Below are positions 55,854 to 64,000 of a stretch of DNA of 64,000 nt, one piece after another (the first letter of the stretch is position 1; every line of letters begins with the position of its first letter). The position numbers were made by a program, and so were the translations under genes. The notes beneath the pieces were generated by a model. It made no database searches and was not told where the DNA came from. It was given only the letters and a program-made list of their open reading frames with translations. Origin of the DNA: Verrucomicrobiota bacterium (GTDB lineage Bacteria; Verrucomicrobiota; Verrucomicrobiia; Opitutales; Opitutaceae); contig JAEWQP010000012.1 of assembly GCA_023399155.1 (NCBI GenBank), forward strand, positions 62,001-126,000, written 5' to 3'.

Positions 55854-56831
55854 TCAGGGCCGCTTGATCAGGTCGTCGACGGGATCGCTTTCCACCCCCA
55901 CATCGGCGAACAACCACGTCGACAGATAACGTTCGGTGCTCGAAGGCACGACCACGACGATCTGCTTGCCCGCGTTCTCCGCGCGCTTCGCGATCTGCAA
56001 TCCCGCCCAGATGATCGCACCGGAAGAGATGCCCACGGGAATGCCGTCGAGCTGGTTGACCTGCTTCGAAACGGGTCCGGCATCGGCCTCCCGCACGCGC
56101 ATCACCTCGTCGTAGACTTGGGTGTTGAGCACGGCCGGGACAAAACCGGCGCCAATGCCCTGCAGCTTGTGCGGACCCGGCGCACCGCCGGAGAGCACCG
56201 GCGACGCATCGGGCTCGACCGCGACGATACCGACCGAGGGTTTGCGCGACTTGAGCACCTCACCGACGCCGGTGATCGTGCCGCCCGTCCCGATGCCGCA
56301 CACCACGATGTCGACCTTCCCGTCGGTGTCGCGCCAGATCTCCTCGGCCGTAGTGCGGCGGTGGATCTCGGGATTCGACGGATTCGAGAACTGCTGGAGG
56401 ATCGCGCTGTTCGGAATCTGCTTGTTCAATTCCTCAGCGCGCGCGATCGCGCCCTTCATGCCCTTCGGACCCTCCGTGAGCACCACGCGTGCGCCCAGGA
56501 TCTTCAGAAGCTTGCGGCGCTCGATGCTCATCGTCTCCGGCATCGTCAGGATGAGCTTGAGACCGCGGGCCGCGGCGACGAACGCCAGGGCGATCCCGGT
56601 GTTGCCGCTCGTCGGCTCAATCAGCACGGTGTCGCGGTTGATCCTGCCCGACGTGAGCGCGTCCTCGATCATCGCCGCGCCAATTCGGTCCTTGACGCTG
56701 GACAGGGGGTTGAAGAACTCGAGCTTGAGCAGCACCTCGGCCAGCGCGCCGTGCAGCTGGGCGGTGCGATTGAGGCGCACGAGGGGGGTGTTGCCGATGG
56801 TATCGATGATGCTGTTGTAGATCTTGGCCAT
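55854..56831 (-). CDS. cysK: Cysteine synthase (O-acetylserine sulfhydrylase)
   Basis: 325 aa, a normal CysK. PLP-lysine in NPLSSVKDRIGAAMI, substrate loop EPTSGNTGIALAF, phosphate loop GIGTGGTITGVGEVLK and the C-terminal GIPVGISSGAIIWA. It makes cysteine from O-acetylserine and sulfide, the product of CysI. It is upstream of ruvC on the same strand with a 116-base gap; they need not be co-transcribed. Confidence 0.96.
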   Translation of the reverse strand: MAKIYNSIIDTIGNTPLVRLNRTAQLHGALAEVLLKLEFFNPLSSVKDRIGAAMIEDALTSGRINRDTVLIEPTSGNTGIALAFVAAARGLKLILTMPETMSIERRKLLKILGARVVLTEGPKGMKGAIARAEELNKQIPNSAILQQFSNPSNPEIHRRTTAEEIWRDTDGKVDIVVCGIGTGGTITGVGEVLKSRKPSVGIVAVEPDASPVLSGGAPGPHKLQGIGAGFVPAVLNTQVYDEVMRVREADAGPVSKQVNQLDGIPVGISSGAIIWAGLQIAKRAENAGKQIVVVVPSSTERYLSTWLFADVGVESDPVDDLIKRP

Positions 56832-57098
56832 GGTGGTGGAGGTTGTTGGATCGTTGCCGGCAACAGCCCTGATAAAGATCAGTGCCGCGGGGAACCGGCG
56901 GCCTGAACGTTACCCGAAACGCTTGCGCGTCCAGTCAATAGATCAGTCCCGGGATCCACTGCCGTCCGCGTGATCGACCATCCGGACCGTGACTCCGCCA
57001 ATCGCGATCCCGCGAAAGCGCGACGCCGTGGGGCACCACTCGTCGAAACGGGGCACTGCCGGCCGCGCGGGCGCGCGCCACCCGCCCGCCTGAGATCC

Positions 57099-59393
57099 TC
57101 AGGGTGCCGCGCCAGCGATCGCGAGCGTCGCGTAGGTGTCGTTCCAATGGGTTGCAGTCGCGCGCTCGATCAGTTGTGAGCGACAGGTAGCGAACCGCTC
57201 GGCAAGTGCGGTGAGGTAAACCTCGTGATTCTCGAAATCGGCGCAGGTGAGCACCGCCGCCTCGGTCGACGGCGGCTCGTCCGCTGCGAGCCAGGCAGCC
57301 CACTGCCGCTCGTCGCCCGTTCCTCCCTGAAGCTGCGAGATCGCCTTCGAGAGGTGAGCCTGCGCCTCATCGGCGTGCCCGGCGCGCGCGAGAACCACAT
57401 AGGCCGCGAGTCGGTCGGAGCTCGACCACACGTCCGGATCCTGCGCATCGATCTTTCTGATACGATTCGCGTCGCGACTGGTCAGCGCCGCCTGAAGCTG
57501 AAAGGCCGGCATCTGGATCCGGGCCGCGCATTCGGCGTACCGGGCGCGGTTGCCCTCGCCCAGCGCCGCCGCGGATTCGAGATAGGCACGGGCAGCGCGC
57601 TCCTCGAGGTCGTTCAAGCCCGAGGAGGCCTTCGTCCGCTGCACGTAGCGTGCGATCTCCGCCGGCACCTCCGCCGTCCGGCCCAGTTTGACCATCCGGT
57701 AGATGTGGCCGTGAAACGCATTGAGCGCGTTGTCCTTGTTCCGAGATGGATCGCCCGCCTCGCGTTCGACCGTCTCGAAGTCGCGCAGGCCATACAGGGC
57801 CGAATAGCGCACGGCGCGGAACCGCTCGCTCGAAGGGTCGATCTTCAACGCAGCGGCACTCCATGGCACCGCACTCGCAAAATCGCCGCAGACGATGTAG
57901 TGGTAGGCGAGCGCGTTGGCTGCATAGGCCGATGGCTGCGGCATGCGAGCGGCCTTTTCGAAGAGCGGGATGTTTTCGGATGGATCGTCCAGCACGCGCG
58001 CCAGCAGATAGAGCAGCGTGCTGTCATCGGGGTGTGCCGCAACGAGCGCACGGTAGGTGTTGGCAAGATCCTGCGCCTCGGGCGTGCCCTCGAGCATCGT
58101 CTGGTAGGCACGATGCCACTCGATCAGGACGGGAAGCCGTGCGATCTTATCCCTTGCCGCCGCCAAGAATTCCTCCCGGGGAAGGAAGCGTGCAGCCAGA
58201 AACACAAAATCGGCGCTCTCATCCGTCCGCGTGCGCAGCCGGGCCCGGACGTAGTCGGTGAGGTGATCCTGCGAGCCCGCACCGACGAGCATGTTCGCCA
58301 GCGCGGCGAGCGGCATCGTGGTCAGGTTGGCGATGCGCGTGCGATACACCGTGCCCGTGCGGTTTGACAATGTGATCTGCGAAGGGAACTCGCTGAAAAC
58401 GTAGTCAAGATCCTGATGCACCTGGACCAGGTCGCCCACGTGAACGATTCTCTCCAGGGCTGCGGAACCCTGCGTATCGGCGGAGTACGGCGTCCGCTCC
58501 CATGAGATCACGGCGGACCGATCCGGATTGATCACGGCCGTCGTTCGCGAGGTCAGGCGATCCCAGAACGAAACGTCGACGGTGAAGACCTCCTCGCCAA
58601 GAAAACCGGCGCCCTCGGCGCCCTCGATCCGATTCTCGCCTCGAGCGAGGGCCGAGGTCGTCATGACCTGGTTGGCGCGCAGTCGCACGCTCTCGCCATT
58701 GATCACCACCGTGTAAGGTCGGTCGAGTCCGTTGACGAGGTAAGCCTGATCCAATCCGCGCGTGGCCGCCTTCTGCACCAGACCAAGCGCCACGAACAAG
58801 AGAATGGCCGGAACGATGAGCACCGGGAGCGACTGAAGCAACCGGTTCGGCGGTGCGGGCCGGGCGAGCTTCTGCAGCTCGAGATGCGCCTGAGCTTCCG
58901 CCGCGACGGGCCCGTCGGGGGCGAGTGCCACGGCCTCGAGAAAGACCTCGTCCGCCTCCTTGTCCAGACACAGGTGACTGTAGGCACTGCCAAGCAGGCC
59001 GAGGACCTCGGCATCGCGCGCAAAGCTCGCGCGGATCGCCGGCCCCACCCGCCTCAGCAGCGCGCGATCCTGGAGGCCAATGCACGCTCCCAGCACGCCG
59101 CGCACGGCTTCGGGGTTCGTCGGGCCAGCCTCGTACTCGGCCAGGGCTCTCGGCCCTTCGGTCCGCCCGAGTTTGCGCCACTTGCGCACGGACATCCCGA
59201 ATGCCTGCTTACAGTGCGGGCATTCCTGCAGGATCTTGTGCCGGCCCAGCGGGATGAACGGGATAAAGTAGAGCGTGAAGAACCTCGATGACGTGTAGCT
59301 GCGCAGATAACCTGCGCGTCCACAGGAACGGCAGGTGTCGCGCACGAGGCTGTGGTCGCGGCGGTTGAAGTGACCCCATCCGTAGATGATCAT
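57099..59393 (-). CDS. Zinc-ribbon, membrane-anchored TPR-repeat protein
   Basis: 764 aa. It begins with a zinc ribbon of the zinc-ribbon-15 type (MIIYGWGHFNRRDHS, CRSCGRAGYL, SSRFFTLYFIPFIPLGRHKILQECPHC). A first TPR-like section follows (about 75-175), one membrane segment (about 186-208, LPVLIVPAILLFVALGLV), a PEGA-like beta domain (VVINGESVRLRANQVMTTSALARGENRI) and a long TPR-rich C-terminal half (about 380-740). The layout puts the ribbon in the cytosol and the TPRs outside. The ribbon is widespread in short membrane proteins; the complete layout is unfamiliar to me. Function unknown. Confidence 0.85.
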   Translation of the reverse strand: MIIYGWGHFNRRDHSLVRDTCRSCGRAGYLRSYTSSRFFTLYFIPFIPLGRHKILQECPHCKQAFGMSVRKWRKLGRTEGPRALAEYEAGPTNPEAVRGVLGACIGLQDRALLRRVGPAIRASFARDAEVLGLLGSAYSHLCLDKEADEVFLEAVALAPDGPVAAEAQAHLELQKLARPAPPNRLLQSLPVLIVPAILLFVALGLVQKAATRGLDQAYLVNGLDRPYTVVINGESVRLRANQVMTTSALARGENRIEGAEGAGFLGEEVFTVDVSFWDRLTSRTTAVINPDRSAVISWERTPYSADTQGSAALERIVHVGDLVQVHQDLDYVFSEFPSQITLSNRTGTVYRTRIANLTTMPLAALANMLVGAGSQDHLTDYVRARLRTRTDESADFVFLAARFLPREEFLAAARDKIARLPVLIEWHRAYQTMLEGTPEAQDLANTYRALVAAHPDDSTLLYLLARVLDDPSENIPLFEKAARMPQPSAYAANALAYHYIVCGDFASAVPWSAAALKIDPSSERFRAVRYSALYGLRDFETVEREAGDPSRNKDNALNAFHGHIYRMVKLGRTAEVPAEIARYVQRTKASSGLNDLEERAARAYLESAAALGEGNRARYAECAARIQMPAFQLQAALTSRDANRIRKIDAQDPDVWSSSDRLAAYVVLARAGHADEAQAHLSKAISQLQGGTGDERQWAAWLAADEPPSTEAAVLTCADFENHEVYLTALAERFATCRSQLIERATATHWNDTYATLAIAGAAP

Positions 59394-59694
59394 GGGTACA
59401 AGCAGTTCCTCGGGGTTTCGGGAAACATGGAAGCACAGGCCCGCGGGGGCGACGGACCAGCGATCAATATCGTGCCCGCCGCGATGCGTGAAGGCAAGGG
59501 ACTGTTGCGCCTACCGCGTAGTAAACCCGTAAAATTGCTCAACGGTGGCGGCGTCCTGCAAGCCACGGGCACGAGGATGAGCTTCGCCGTTTCTGAGGCC
59601 AGTCCGGCGGCGCGCGTGCCGACCAGGGATCCGGCTCCCTCAGGCTGCGGGCCGCATCTCAGGCCACAGCCGCAGCAACGATCGCGCCCGATCG
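59394..59694. other. Intergenic region between kamA and the zinc-ribbon gene
   Basis: About 300 bases; no gene seen. It is downstream of kamA and upstream of the zinc-ribbon gene on the minus strand, so it should contain the promoter of the latter. I see no terminator with a T-run. Confidence 0.5.
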
Positions 59695-60879
59695 TCAGCC
59701 GACGACGATGCCGTCGTGCGGGGCGGCCGGTGCCGGCGCGCCCACACCGGGCTTGAGCGGATACCGGAACACCTGCCCCTCGTAGTTGCGGATCACGATC
59801 TCGTCGTCGGTGAACGCCTCCACGTAATCCGGATTGATGGGGACCTTGCCGCCGCCGCCGGGCGCATCGATCACGAACTGCGGGATCGCATAGCCCGTCG
59901 TGTGGCCGCGCAGACCCCGGATGATTTCGATCCCCTTGCTCACATTCACGCGAAAATGGGCGCTGCCGGTGATGAGGTCGCAGGCGTAGAGATAATACGG
60001 ACGCACGCGCATGCGCAGGAGCCGGTGCACCAGGGCGCGCATCACGTCGACGTCGTCGTTGACGCCACGCAGCAGCACAGACTGGTTGCCCAAAGGCACG
60101 CCGGCGAAGGCAAGGCGCTCGCAGGCGTCCTTCAGATCCTGCGTGCACTCGCGCGGGTGGTTGACATGGATGCTCATCCAGACCGGGCCGTGTTTCCTGA
60201 GCACGGCACACAATTCGGGCGTGATGCGCTGCGGAAGGAAAACGGGAATGCGCGAGCCGATGCGGATGAACTCCACGTGCTTGATGGCGCGGAGCCGGGC
60301 GAGCAGGTGATCGAGCTTGCGGTCGGCGAGAAGGAGCGGATCCCCGCCGGATAGCAGCACGTCGCGGATCTCCGGGTGTTCCTCGATGTAGCGCAGCCCC
60401 TGCTCGTATTCGGGGTGGAAATTGTAGTCCTGCGCATTGCTCACGAGACGGCTGCGCGTGCAGTAGCGGCAGTAGGCGGCGCACCGGTCGGTGACGAGAA
60501 ACAGCACGCGATCCGGATAGCGGTGCACGATGCCGGGAACCGGCGAATGCGCATCCTCGCCCAGCGAATCGAGCATCTCCTCGGGAGCGACGAACATCTC
60601 GCCCTCGCGCGGAATCAACTGCTTGCGCAGAGGGCAGTCGGGGTCGTCGCGGTCGATCAGGTTGAAAAAGTACGGCGTGATCGCGAGCGCGAGCTTGTGG
60701 CTGGCAAAGGCGCAGCCCCGGCGCTCCTCGGGCGTGAGCGTCATGAACGGCTCGATCTGGTCGATCGTCGTGAGACGATTCTTCAGCTGCCAGCCCCAGT
60801 CGTTCCACAATTCCGCTGGAACGTGTTGCCAGAGCCCCTGACCCGATCGCCAGGCCTCGCGGTCTTCGGAATACGCCAT
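59695..60879 (-). CDS. kamA: KamA/YodO-family radical SAM aminomutase (lysine 2,3-aminomutase-like)
   Basis: 394 aa from the ATG at 60879; upstream ATGs at 60921 and 60912 are less likely because homologues begin near the WRSGQGLWQHVPAELWNDW region. The SAM-cluster motif is DRCAAYCRYCTR; other marks are SGGDPLLLADRKLDHLL, IRIGSRIPVFLPQRI, HVNHPRE, YLYACDLITGSAHFRV and the zinc/PLP region QFVIDAPGGGGKVPINPDYV. It is homologous to lysine 2,3-aminomutase, which makes beta-lysine; some relatives act on glutamate or on EF-P lysine. The adjacent genes do not choose between these. Confidence 0.93.
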   Translation of the reverse strand: MAYSEDREAWRSGQGLWQHVPAELWNDWGWQLKNRLTTIDQIEPFMTLTPEERRGCAFASHKLALAITPYFFNLIDRDDPDCPLRKQLIPREGEMFVAPEEMLDSLGEDAHSPVPGIVHRYPDRVLFLVTDRCAAYCRYCTRSRLVSNAQDYNFHPEYEQGLRYIEEHPEIRDVLLSGGDPLLLADRKLDHLLARLRAIKHVEFIRIGSRIPVFLPQRITPELCAVLRKHGPVWMSIHVNHPRECTQDLKDACERLAFAGVPLGNQSVLLRGVNDDVDVMRALVHRLLRMRVRPYYLYACDLITGSAHFRVNVSKGIEIIRGLRGHTTGYAIPQFVIDAPGGGGKVPINPDYVEAFTDDEIVIRNYEGQVFRYPLKPGVGAPAPAAPHDGIVVG

Positions 60880-61091
60880 GATTGAAGGAGTAACGGCTAT
60901 GGCCGGGCGCATGGCTGTCAAATGATGACCAGAGATCGAACAAACTTACCGCACCTGCTCAGGTTCCTGCTCGACGCCGGCGGCCCGACCCTCCGCACGG
61001 GAGCCACACCCATTACACTTCTGTCATCCATCGCCCCTCTTAACTGTAAGTCGTTGCCAACCCGGTGGAGGTTTCTTCCCTAGTGACCCTT

Positions 61092-62138
61092 ATGAATTCA
61101 ACTCGTCCGTGGGCTCGCAAAGTCACCGCGGAGATCGGAAAGGCCGTGCTTGGTCAGGAACTGGTGGTCGAGCGCCTGCTCGTGGCGCTGCTCGCCAACG
61201 GTCACGTTCTTCTTGAGGGCATGCCCGGTCTGGCCAAGACGCTCCTGGTGCGCAGCCTCGGCACGGCCCTGGGGTTGAAGTTCGAGCGCATCCAGTTTAC
61301 GCCCGACCTTCTGCCCAGCGACGTCGTCGGCACGATGGTTTTCCAGGCCAAGGACGGGCAGTTCCTGCCCCACCTCGGGCCCATCTTCGCCAACCTCGTG
61401 CTCGCGGATGAGATCAATCGCGCGCCCGCCAAGGTCCAGAGCGCACTCCTCGAGGCGATGCAGGAACGACAGGTCACGATCGGCGGCACGTCGCACAAGT
61501 TGCCCCATCCGTTTTTCGTCATGGCGACGCAAAACCCCGTGGAGCAGGAGGGCACGTATCCACTTCCTGAAGCGCAGCGCGACCGGTTTCTTTTCAAGCT
61601 CCTGGTGGATTATCCGGCCGAATCCGAGGAGCGCGAGATGATGCGCCGCTGGGGGCAGGTCACTGTGCAGCCCGAGCTGTCACCCGTCTCCGACGGGCCC
61701 GAACTGCTGGCGTTGCGCTCGGAGGTGGACGCGATCCACGTCTCCGAGGCGATCCAGGCCTACATGCTCGCCCTCGTCCGCGCCACCCGGGCACTCATCT
61801 CGGGCTCGAGCGTCAGCGCGCCCACCTCAGCCCTCGCCTCCAAGCTCCCCGCCGCGGCCGGCGCGATCGCGATGGCGCCCGCGAAACAGCTGCTCTCCTA
61901 CGGGGCCTCGCCCCGCGCGTCGCTCGGGCTTTTCCAGGCCGGGAAGGCGCTCGCCTGGCTGCGCGGACTCGACCACGTCCCGCCGGGCATCGTGCAGGAG
62001 ATCTTCCTCGATGTGATGCGTCACCGCGTCGGTCTCAGCTATGAAGCCGAGGCCGAAGGCGTCGGCGCCGATGACATCCTGCGCGGCGTGATCGATCGCA
62101 CGCCCGTTCCGGCCAGCGCGCTGGTCGCGAGCCGCTGA
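61092..62138 (+). CDS. MoxR-family AAA+ ATPase
   Basis: About 348 aa. Walker A EGMPGLAKTLLVRSLG, Walker B LVLADEINRAPAKVQSALLEAM, sensor 1 FFVMATQNPVEQEGTYPLPEAQRDRFLF and the AAA lid domain. MoxR proteins act as chaperones that help activate partners with VWA domains. It heads the operon moxR-DUF58-batA. The ATG at 61092 is preferred to a GTG at 61065. Confidence 0.94.
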   Translation: MNSTRPWARKVTAEIGKAVLGQELVVERLLVALLANGHVLLEGMPGLAKTLLVRSLGTALGLKFERIQFTPDLLPSDVVGTMVFQAKDGQFLPHLGPIFANLVLADEINRAPAKVQSALLEAMQERQVTIGGTSHKLPHPFFVMATQNPVEQEGTYPLPEAQRDRFLFKLLVDYPAESEEREMMRRWGQVTVQPELSPVSDGPELLALRSEVDAIHVSEAIQAYMLALVRATRALISGSSVSAPTSALASKLPAAAGAIAMAPAKQLLSYGASPRASLGLFQAGKALAWLRGLDHVPPGIVQEIFLDVMRHRVGLSYEAEAEGVGADDILRGVIDRTPVPASALVASR

Positions 62139-62259
62139 CCGCATCTGCGCATGCACAACGCCTGCACACCAGCGGCCTGGCCGGCTGCACACGCCCCCGG
62201 GGCGCCTCACACGGACCGCTGAGCCACGACACCCGGGCCGTTTCGCTCCCTCACGACGC

Positions 62260-63189
62260 ATGCCTCCGCGTATCCAAGTTCCCGAGCCGGCGCCCTCCGA
62301 CGCCACGCCGAGGGTTTCGCCCGCGATGCTGCGTCGGCTGGAGTGGCGCGTGCGCCAGGCACTCGAGACGGTGCTCACCGGCGACTACCGTTCCACCTTC
62401 CGCGGCCGCGGCATGGAATTTGACCAGGTCGTAAAATACGCCTGGGGCGACGATGTGCGCGACATCGATTGGAACGTCACCGCGCGCCTTGGCGAGCCCT
62501 ACCGCAAGAAGTTCGTGGAGGAGCGCGAGGTGTGCCTGCTCCTCGTCTTCGAGGACTCACCTTCCCTGCAGTTCGGCTCCGGCAATCGGACCCGGCGGGA
62601 AACCCTTCTGGAACTCGCAGCGCTCCTCATGCTCCTCGGCGGGGTAAACCGCGACCGCGTGGGCCTCATTTACGCGTCGCCCCAGGGCTTCTGGTTCCGC
62701 CGTCCCCTGCCCGGCCGCGACACGACGCTGCACACGGCATCGCTGCTCCTCGGCCAGCCCGCCCCATCCCTAAGCGACGAAGCCCGCGTGGACGTGCCAT
62801 GGCGTTTCGCGCTCAATTGCGCACCACGCCACAGCGTCCTGCTCTGGCTCGGGCCGTTCGCACCCGGCCCCGAGCCCGAGGGATGGCGCGTGCTCCGCCG
62901 CCGCTACCAGGCCATGGGCTTTCGCGCCGACGACCCGTGGGATGTCGAACTGCCCGACAGTCGCGTGCTGCCCGTCTTCGACCCGCTCGCGGGCCGTATC
63001 AGCATTCTGAATCCAGCATCCGCAGCCGAACGGGCCGCGCACGCGGAGTGGCGCGCCCGCCGCGACGCGACGTTTTCCGCACTGTTTCCCGACGCGGTCG
63101 ATCGCATGGTCGCGCGGACGGACGCTCCGGTGTTCGACGCCATGGTCGGGTTCTTCCACCGGCGCATCCGCTCCGGCGCACGCGCATGA
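62260..63189 (+). CDS. DUF58 domain protein
   Basis: 309 aa. The DUF58 signature is clear: RGRGMEFDQVVKYAWGDDVRDIDWNVTARLGEPYRKKFVEERE (start RGRGMEFDQVVKY), followed by the VWA-like fold LLLVFEDSPSLQFGSG. It normally lies after moxR and before a batA gene, as here, and works with them in envelope stress or metal-center insertion in relatives; the exact role is unknown. The intergenic gap to batA is 13 bases. Confidence 0.92.
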   Translation: MPPRIQVPEPAPSDATPRVSPAMLRRLEWRVRQALETVLTGDYRSTFRGRGMEFDQVVKYAWGDDVRDIDWNVTARLGEPYRKKFVEEREVCLLLVFEDSPSLQFGSGNRTRRETLLELAALLMLLGGVNRDRVGLIYASPQGFWFRRPLPGRDTTLHTASLLLGQPAPSLSDEARVDVPWRFALNCAPRHSVLLWLGPFAPGPEPEGWRVLRRRYQAMGFRADDPWDVELPDSRVLPVFDPLAGRISILNPASAAERAAHAEWRARRDATFSALFPDAVDRMVARTDAPVFDAMVGFFHRRIRSGARA

Positions 63190-63202
63190 TCGGCGCCCGA
63201 CG

Positions 63203-64000
63203 ATGATAACGTCCCTCACATGGCAGGACCCGGCGTGGTTTTGGGCACTTGCCCTCATACCGCTGATCATGCTGTTCCGCCGATGGAAGCGGGTTCCCGT
63301 GATGGTGGTCCCCTATGCCGCCGAGTGGCAACGCTCGGCGCCCGTGCTGCCCAACGCGCCGTGGCCCGCGCTCGCAGCCTATGCAGGCGCGATCCTGCTC
63401 ATCGTCGGGCTTGCCCGCCCCCAGATCGTCGAGCACAAGCGCGAACACAAGCAGCAGGGCTACGACATCATCCTCGCGATCGACCTCTCCGAGAGCATGC
63501 TCGCCGAGGACCTTGTGCTCGATGGCAGGCGCGCCAATCGCCTCGAGGTCCTCAAGCCCGTGCTCAACAGCTTCATCGAGGGCCGCCCGAACGACCGCAT
63601 CGGCGTGGTGGTGTTCGCCGGCCTCGCCTACACGCTCGCCCCCCTCACGTTCGACCATGACTGGCTGCGCCGCCAGACCGACCGCATGACGATAGGTTTG
63701 GTCGACGGCAATCGGACCGCCATCGGCGACGGTCTCGGTGTGGCCCTCGCACGCCTCGACCAGGGGCGCCGCGAGTCCGGCGGCGACCGAGAAGGCGCCT
63801 TTGTCGTGCTCCTCACCGATGGTGCCAACAATGCCGGCGCGCTCGACCCGCGCCAGACGGCCGACATCGCCGCCGATCGGAAGGTGCCCGTCTACACGAT
63901 CGGTGCCGGCCGCGAGGGTATCGTCGATTTCCCGGAGTTCGACCGAAACGGGCGCAAGACCGGGCGCTATCGTCAGGTCCGGTCCGAGCTCGACGAATCG
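63203..64000 (+). CDS. batA: VWA-domain membrane protein, BatA-like (C-terminus cut by window edge)
   Basis: The frame opens with ATG at 63203 and runs to the right edge without a stop, so 266 residues are seen. Two hydrophobic segments (ALALIPLIMLF and YAGAILLIVGLA) precede a von Willebrand A domain with MIDAS motifs IILAIDLSESM, the Thr in GNRTAIGDG and LLTDGANN. This is the Bat aerotolerance family, which goes with moxR and DUF58 genes. The last visible part (DFPEFDRNGRKTGRYRQV) is the usual linker after the VWA core. The end lies outside the window. Confidence 0.92.
   Translation, partial: MITSLTWQDPAWFWALALIPLIMLFRRWKRVPVMVVPYAAEWQRSAPVLPNAPWPALAAYAGAILLIVGLARPQIVEHKREHKQQGYDIILAIDLSESMLAEDLVLDGRRANRLEVLKPVLNSFIEGRPNDRIGVVVFAGLAYTLAPLTFDHDWLRRQTDRMTIGLVDGNRTAIGDGLGVALARLDQGRRESGGDREGAFVVLLTDGANNAGALDPRQTADIAADRKVPVYTIGAGREGIVDFPEFDRNGRKTGRYRQVRSELDES

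Overview
The window looks like chromosomal DNA of a high-GC, Gram-negative member of the Verrucomicrobiota. An Opitutales/Opitutaceae-type organism is my best guess from gene content and protein style; that is inference, because there is no rRNA here. An envelope with an outer membrane is supported by Pal, a TolC-type protein, a large outer-membrane beta-barrel, two TonB-type proteins and a Wza/Wzc-type export pair. Most of the window is densely packed, ordinary chromosome with many 4-base ATGA/GTGA overlaps between co-directional genes. I see no CRISPR array, no transposase and no complete prophage.

Layout. 0-8.4 kb: a cut-off exported protein, a large hybrid sensor kinase, rhamnulokinase (rhaB) and, divergent from it, lutABC for L-lactate oxidation. 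8.4-10.3 kb: a CPXCG zinc-ribbon protein, tRNA-Arg(TCT), ybaB-recR and tRNA-Gly(CCC). 10.4-16.5 kb: two divergent hybrid kinases, one with a beta-propeller sensor and a receiver domain that has lost its phosphorylation residues. 16.7-18 kb: lexA with a perfect 14-bp palindromic operator, then a small TonB-C protein. 18-20.3 kb: the one clearly accessory stretch, with a SEC-C protein, a three-gene overlapping micro-operon led by a probable ribbon-helix-helix protein, hairpins, and two copies of an unidentified repeat about 1.5 kb apart. 20.3-28 kb: a NarL-type regulator, a CbiX-type chelatase, Pal, a REP-like 28-bp inverted repeat, cysI, ahcY and metK. 28-34.5 kb: a CheY-like protein, a 71-aa protein and PilB; an M23 peptidase; a lipoprotein with a SecD-P1-like domain; hemW; an IPT/TIG lipoprotein. 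34.5-45.7 kb: an EEP nuclease, an M48 protease, an exopolysaccharide export trio (barrel, Wza-like, Wzc-like), a Gfo/Idh/MocA oxidoreductase, two small proteins, a divergent purA and an esterase. 45.9-64 kb: a cyclophilin, membrane proteins, a tolC-maf-tonB-rluA operon, another hybrid kinase, ruvC, cysK, a zinc-ribbon/TPR membrane protein, kamA and a moxR-DUF58-batA operon cut by the right edge.

How the genes fit together. Sulfur metabolism is spread over the window: CysI needs siroheme, the CbiX-type protein could insert its iron, CysK fixes the sulfide, and MetK/AhcY run the methyl cycle. RhaB plus LutABC fits rhamnose breakdown through lactaldehyde and lactate. Four hybrid kinases and two response regulators show heavy investment in phosphorelay signalling. 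The best candidates for something undescribed are the micro-operon with its flanking repeats (18.2-19.8 kb), the CheY-like/71-aa/PilB module, the structured leader of cysI and the variant LexA operator.
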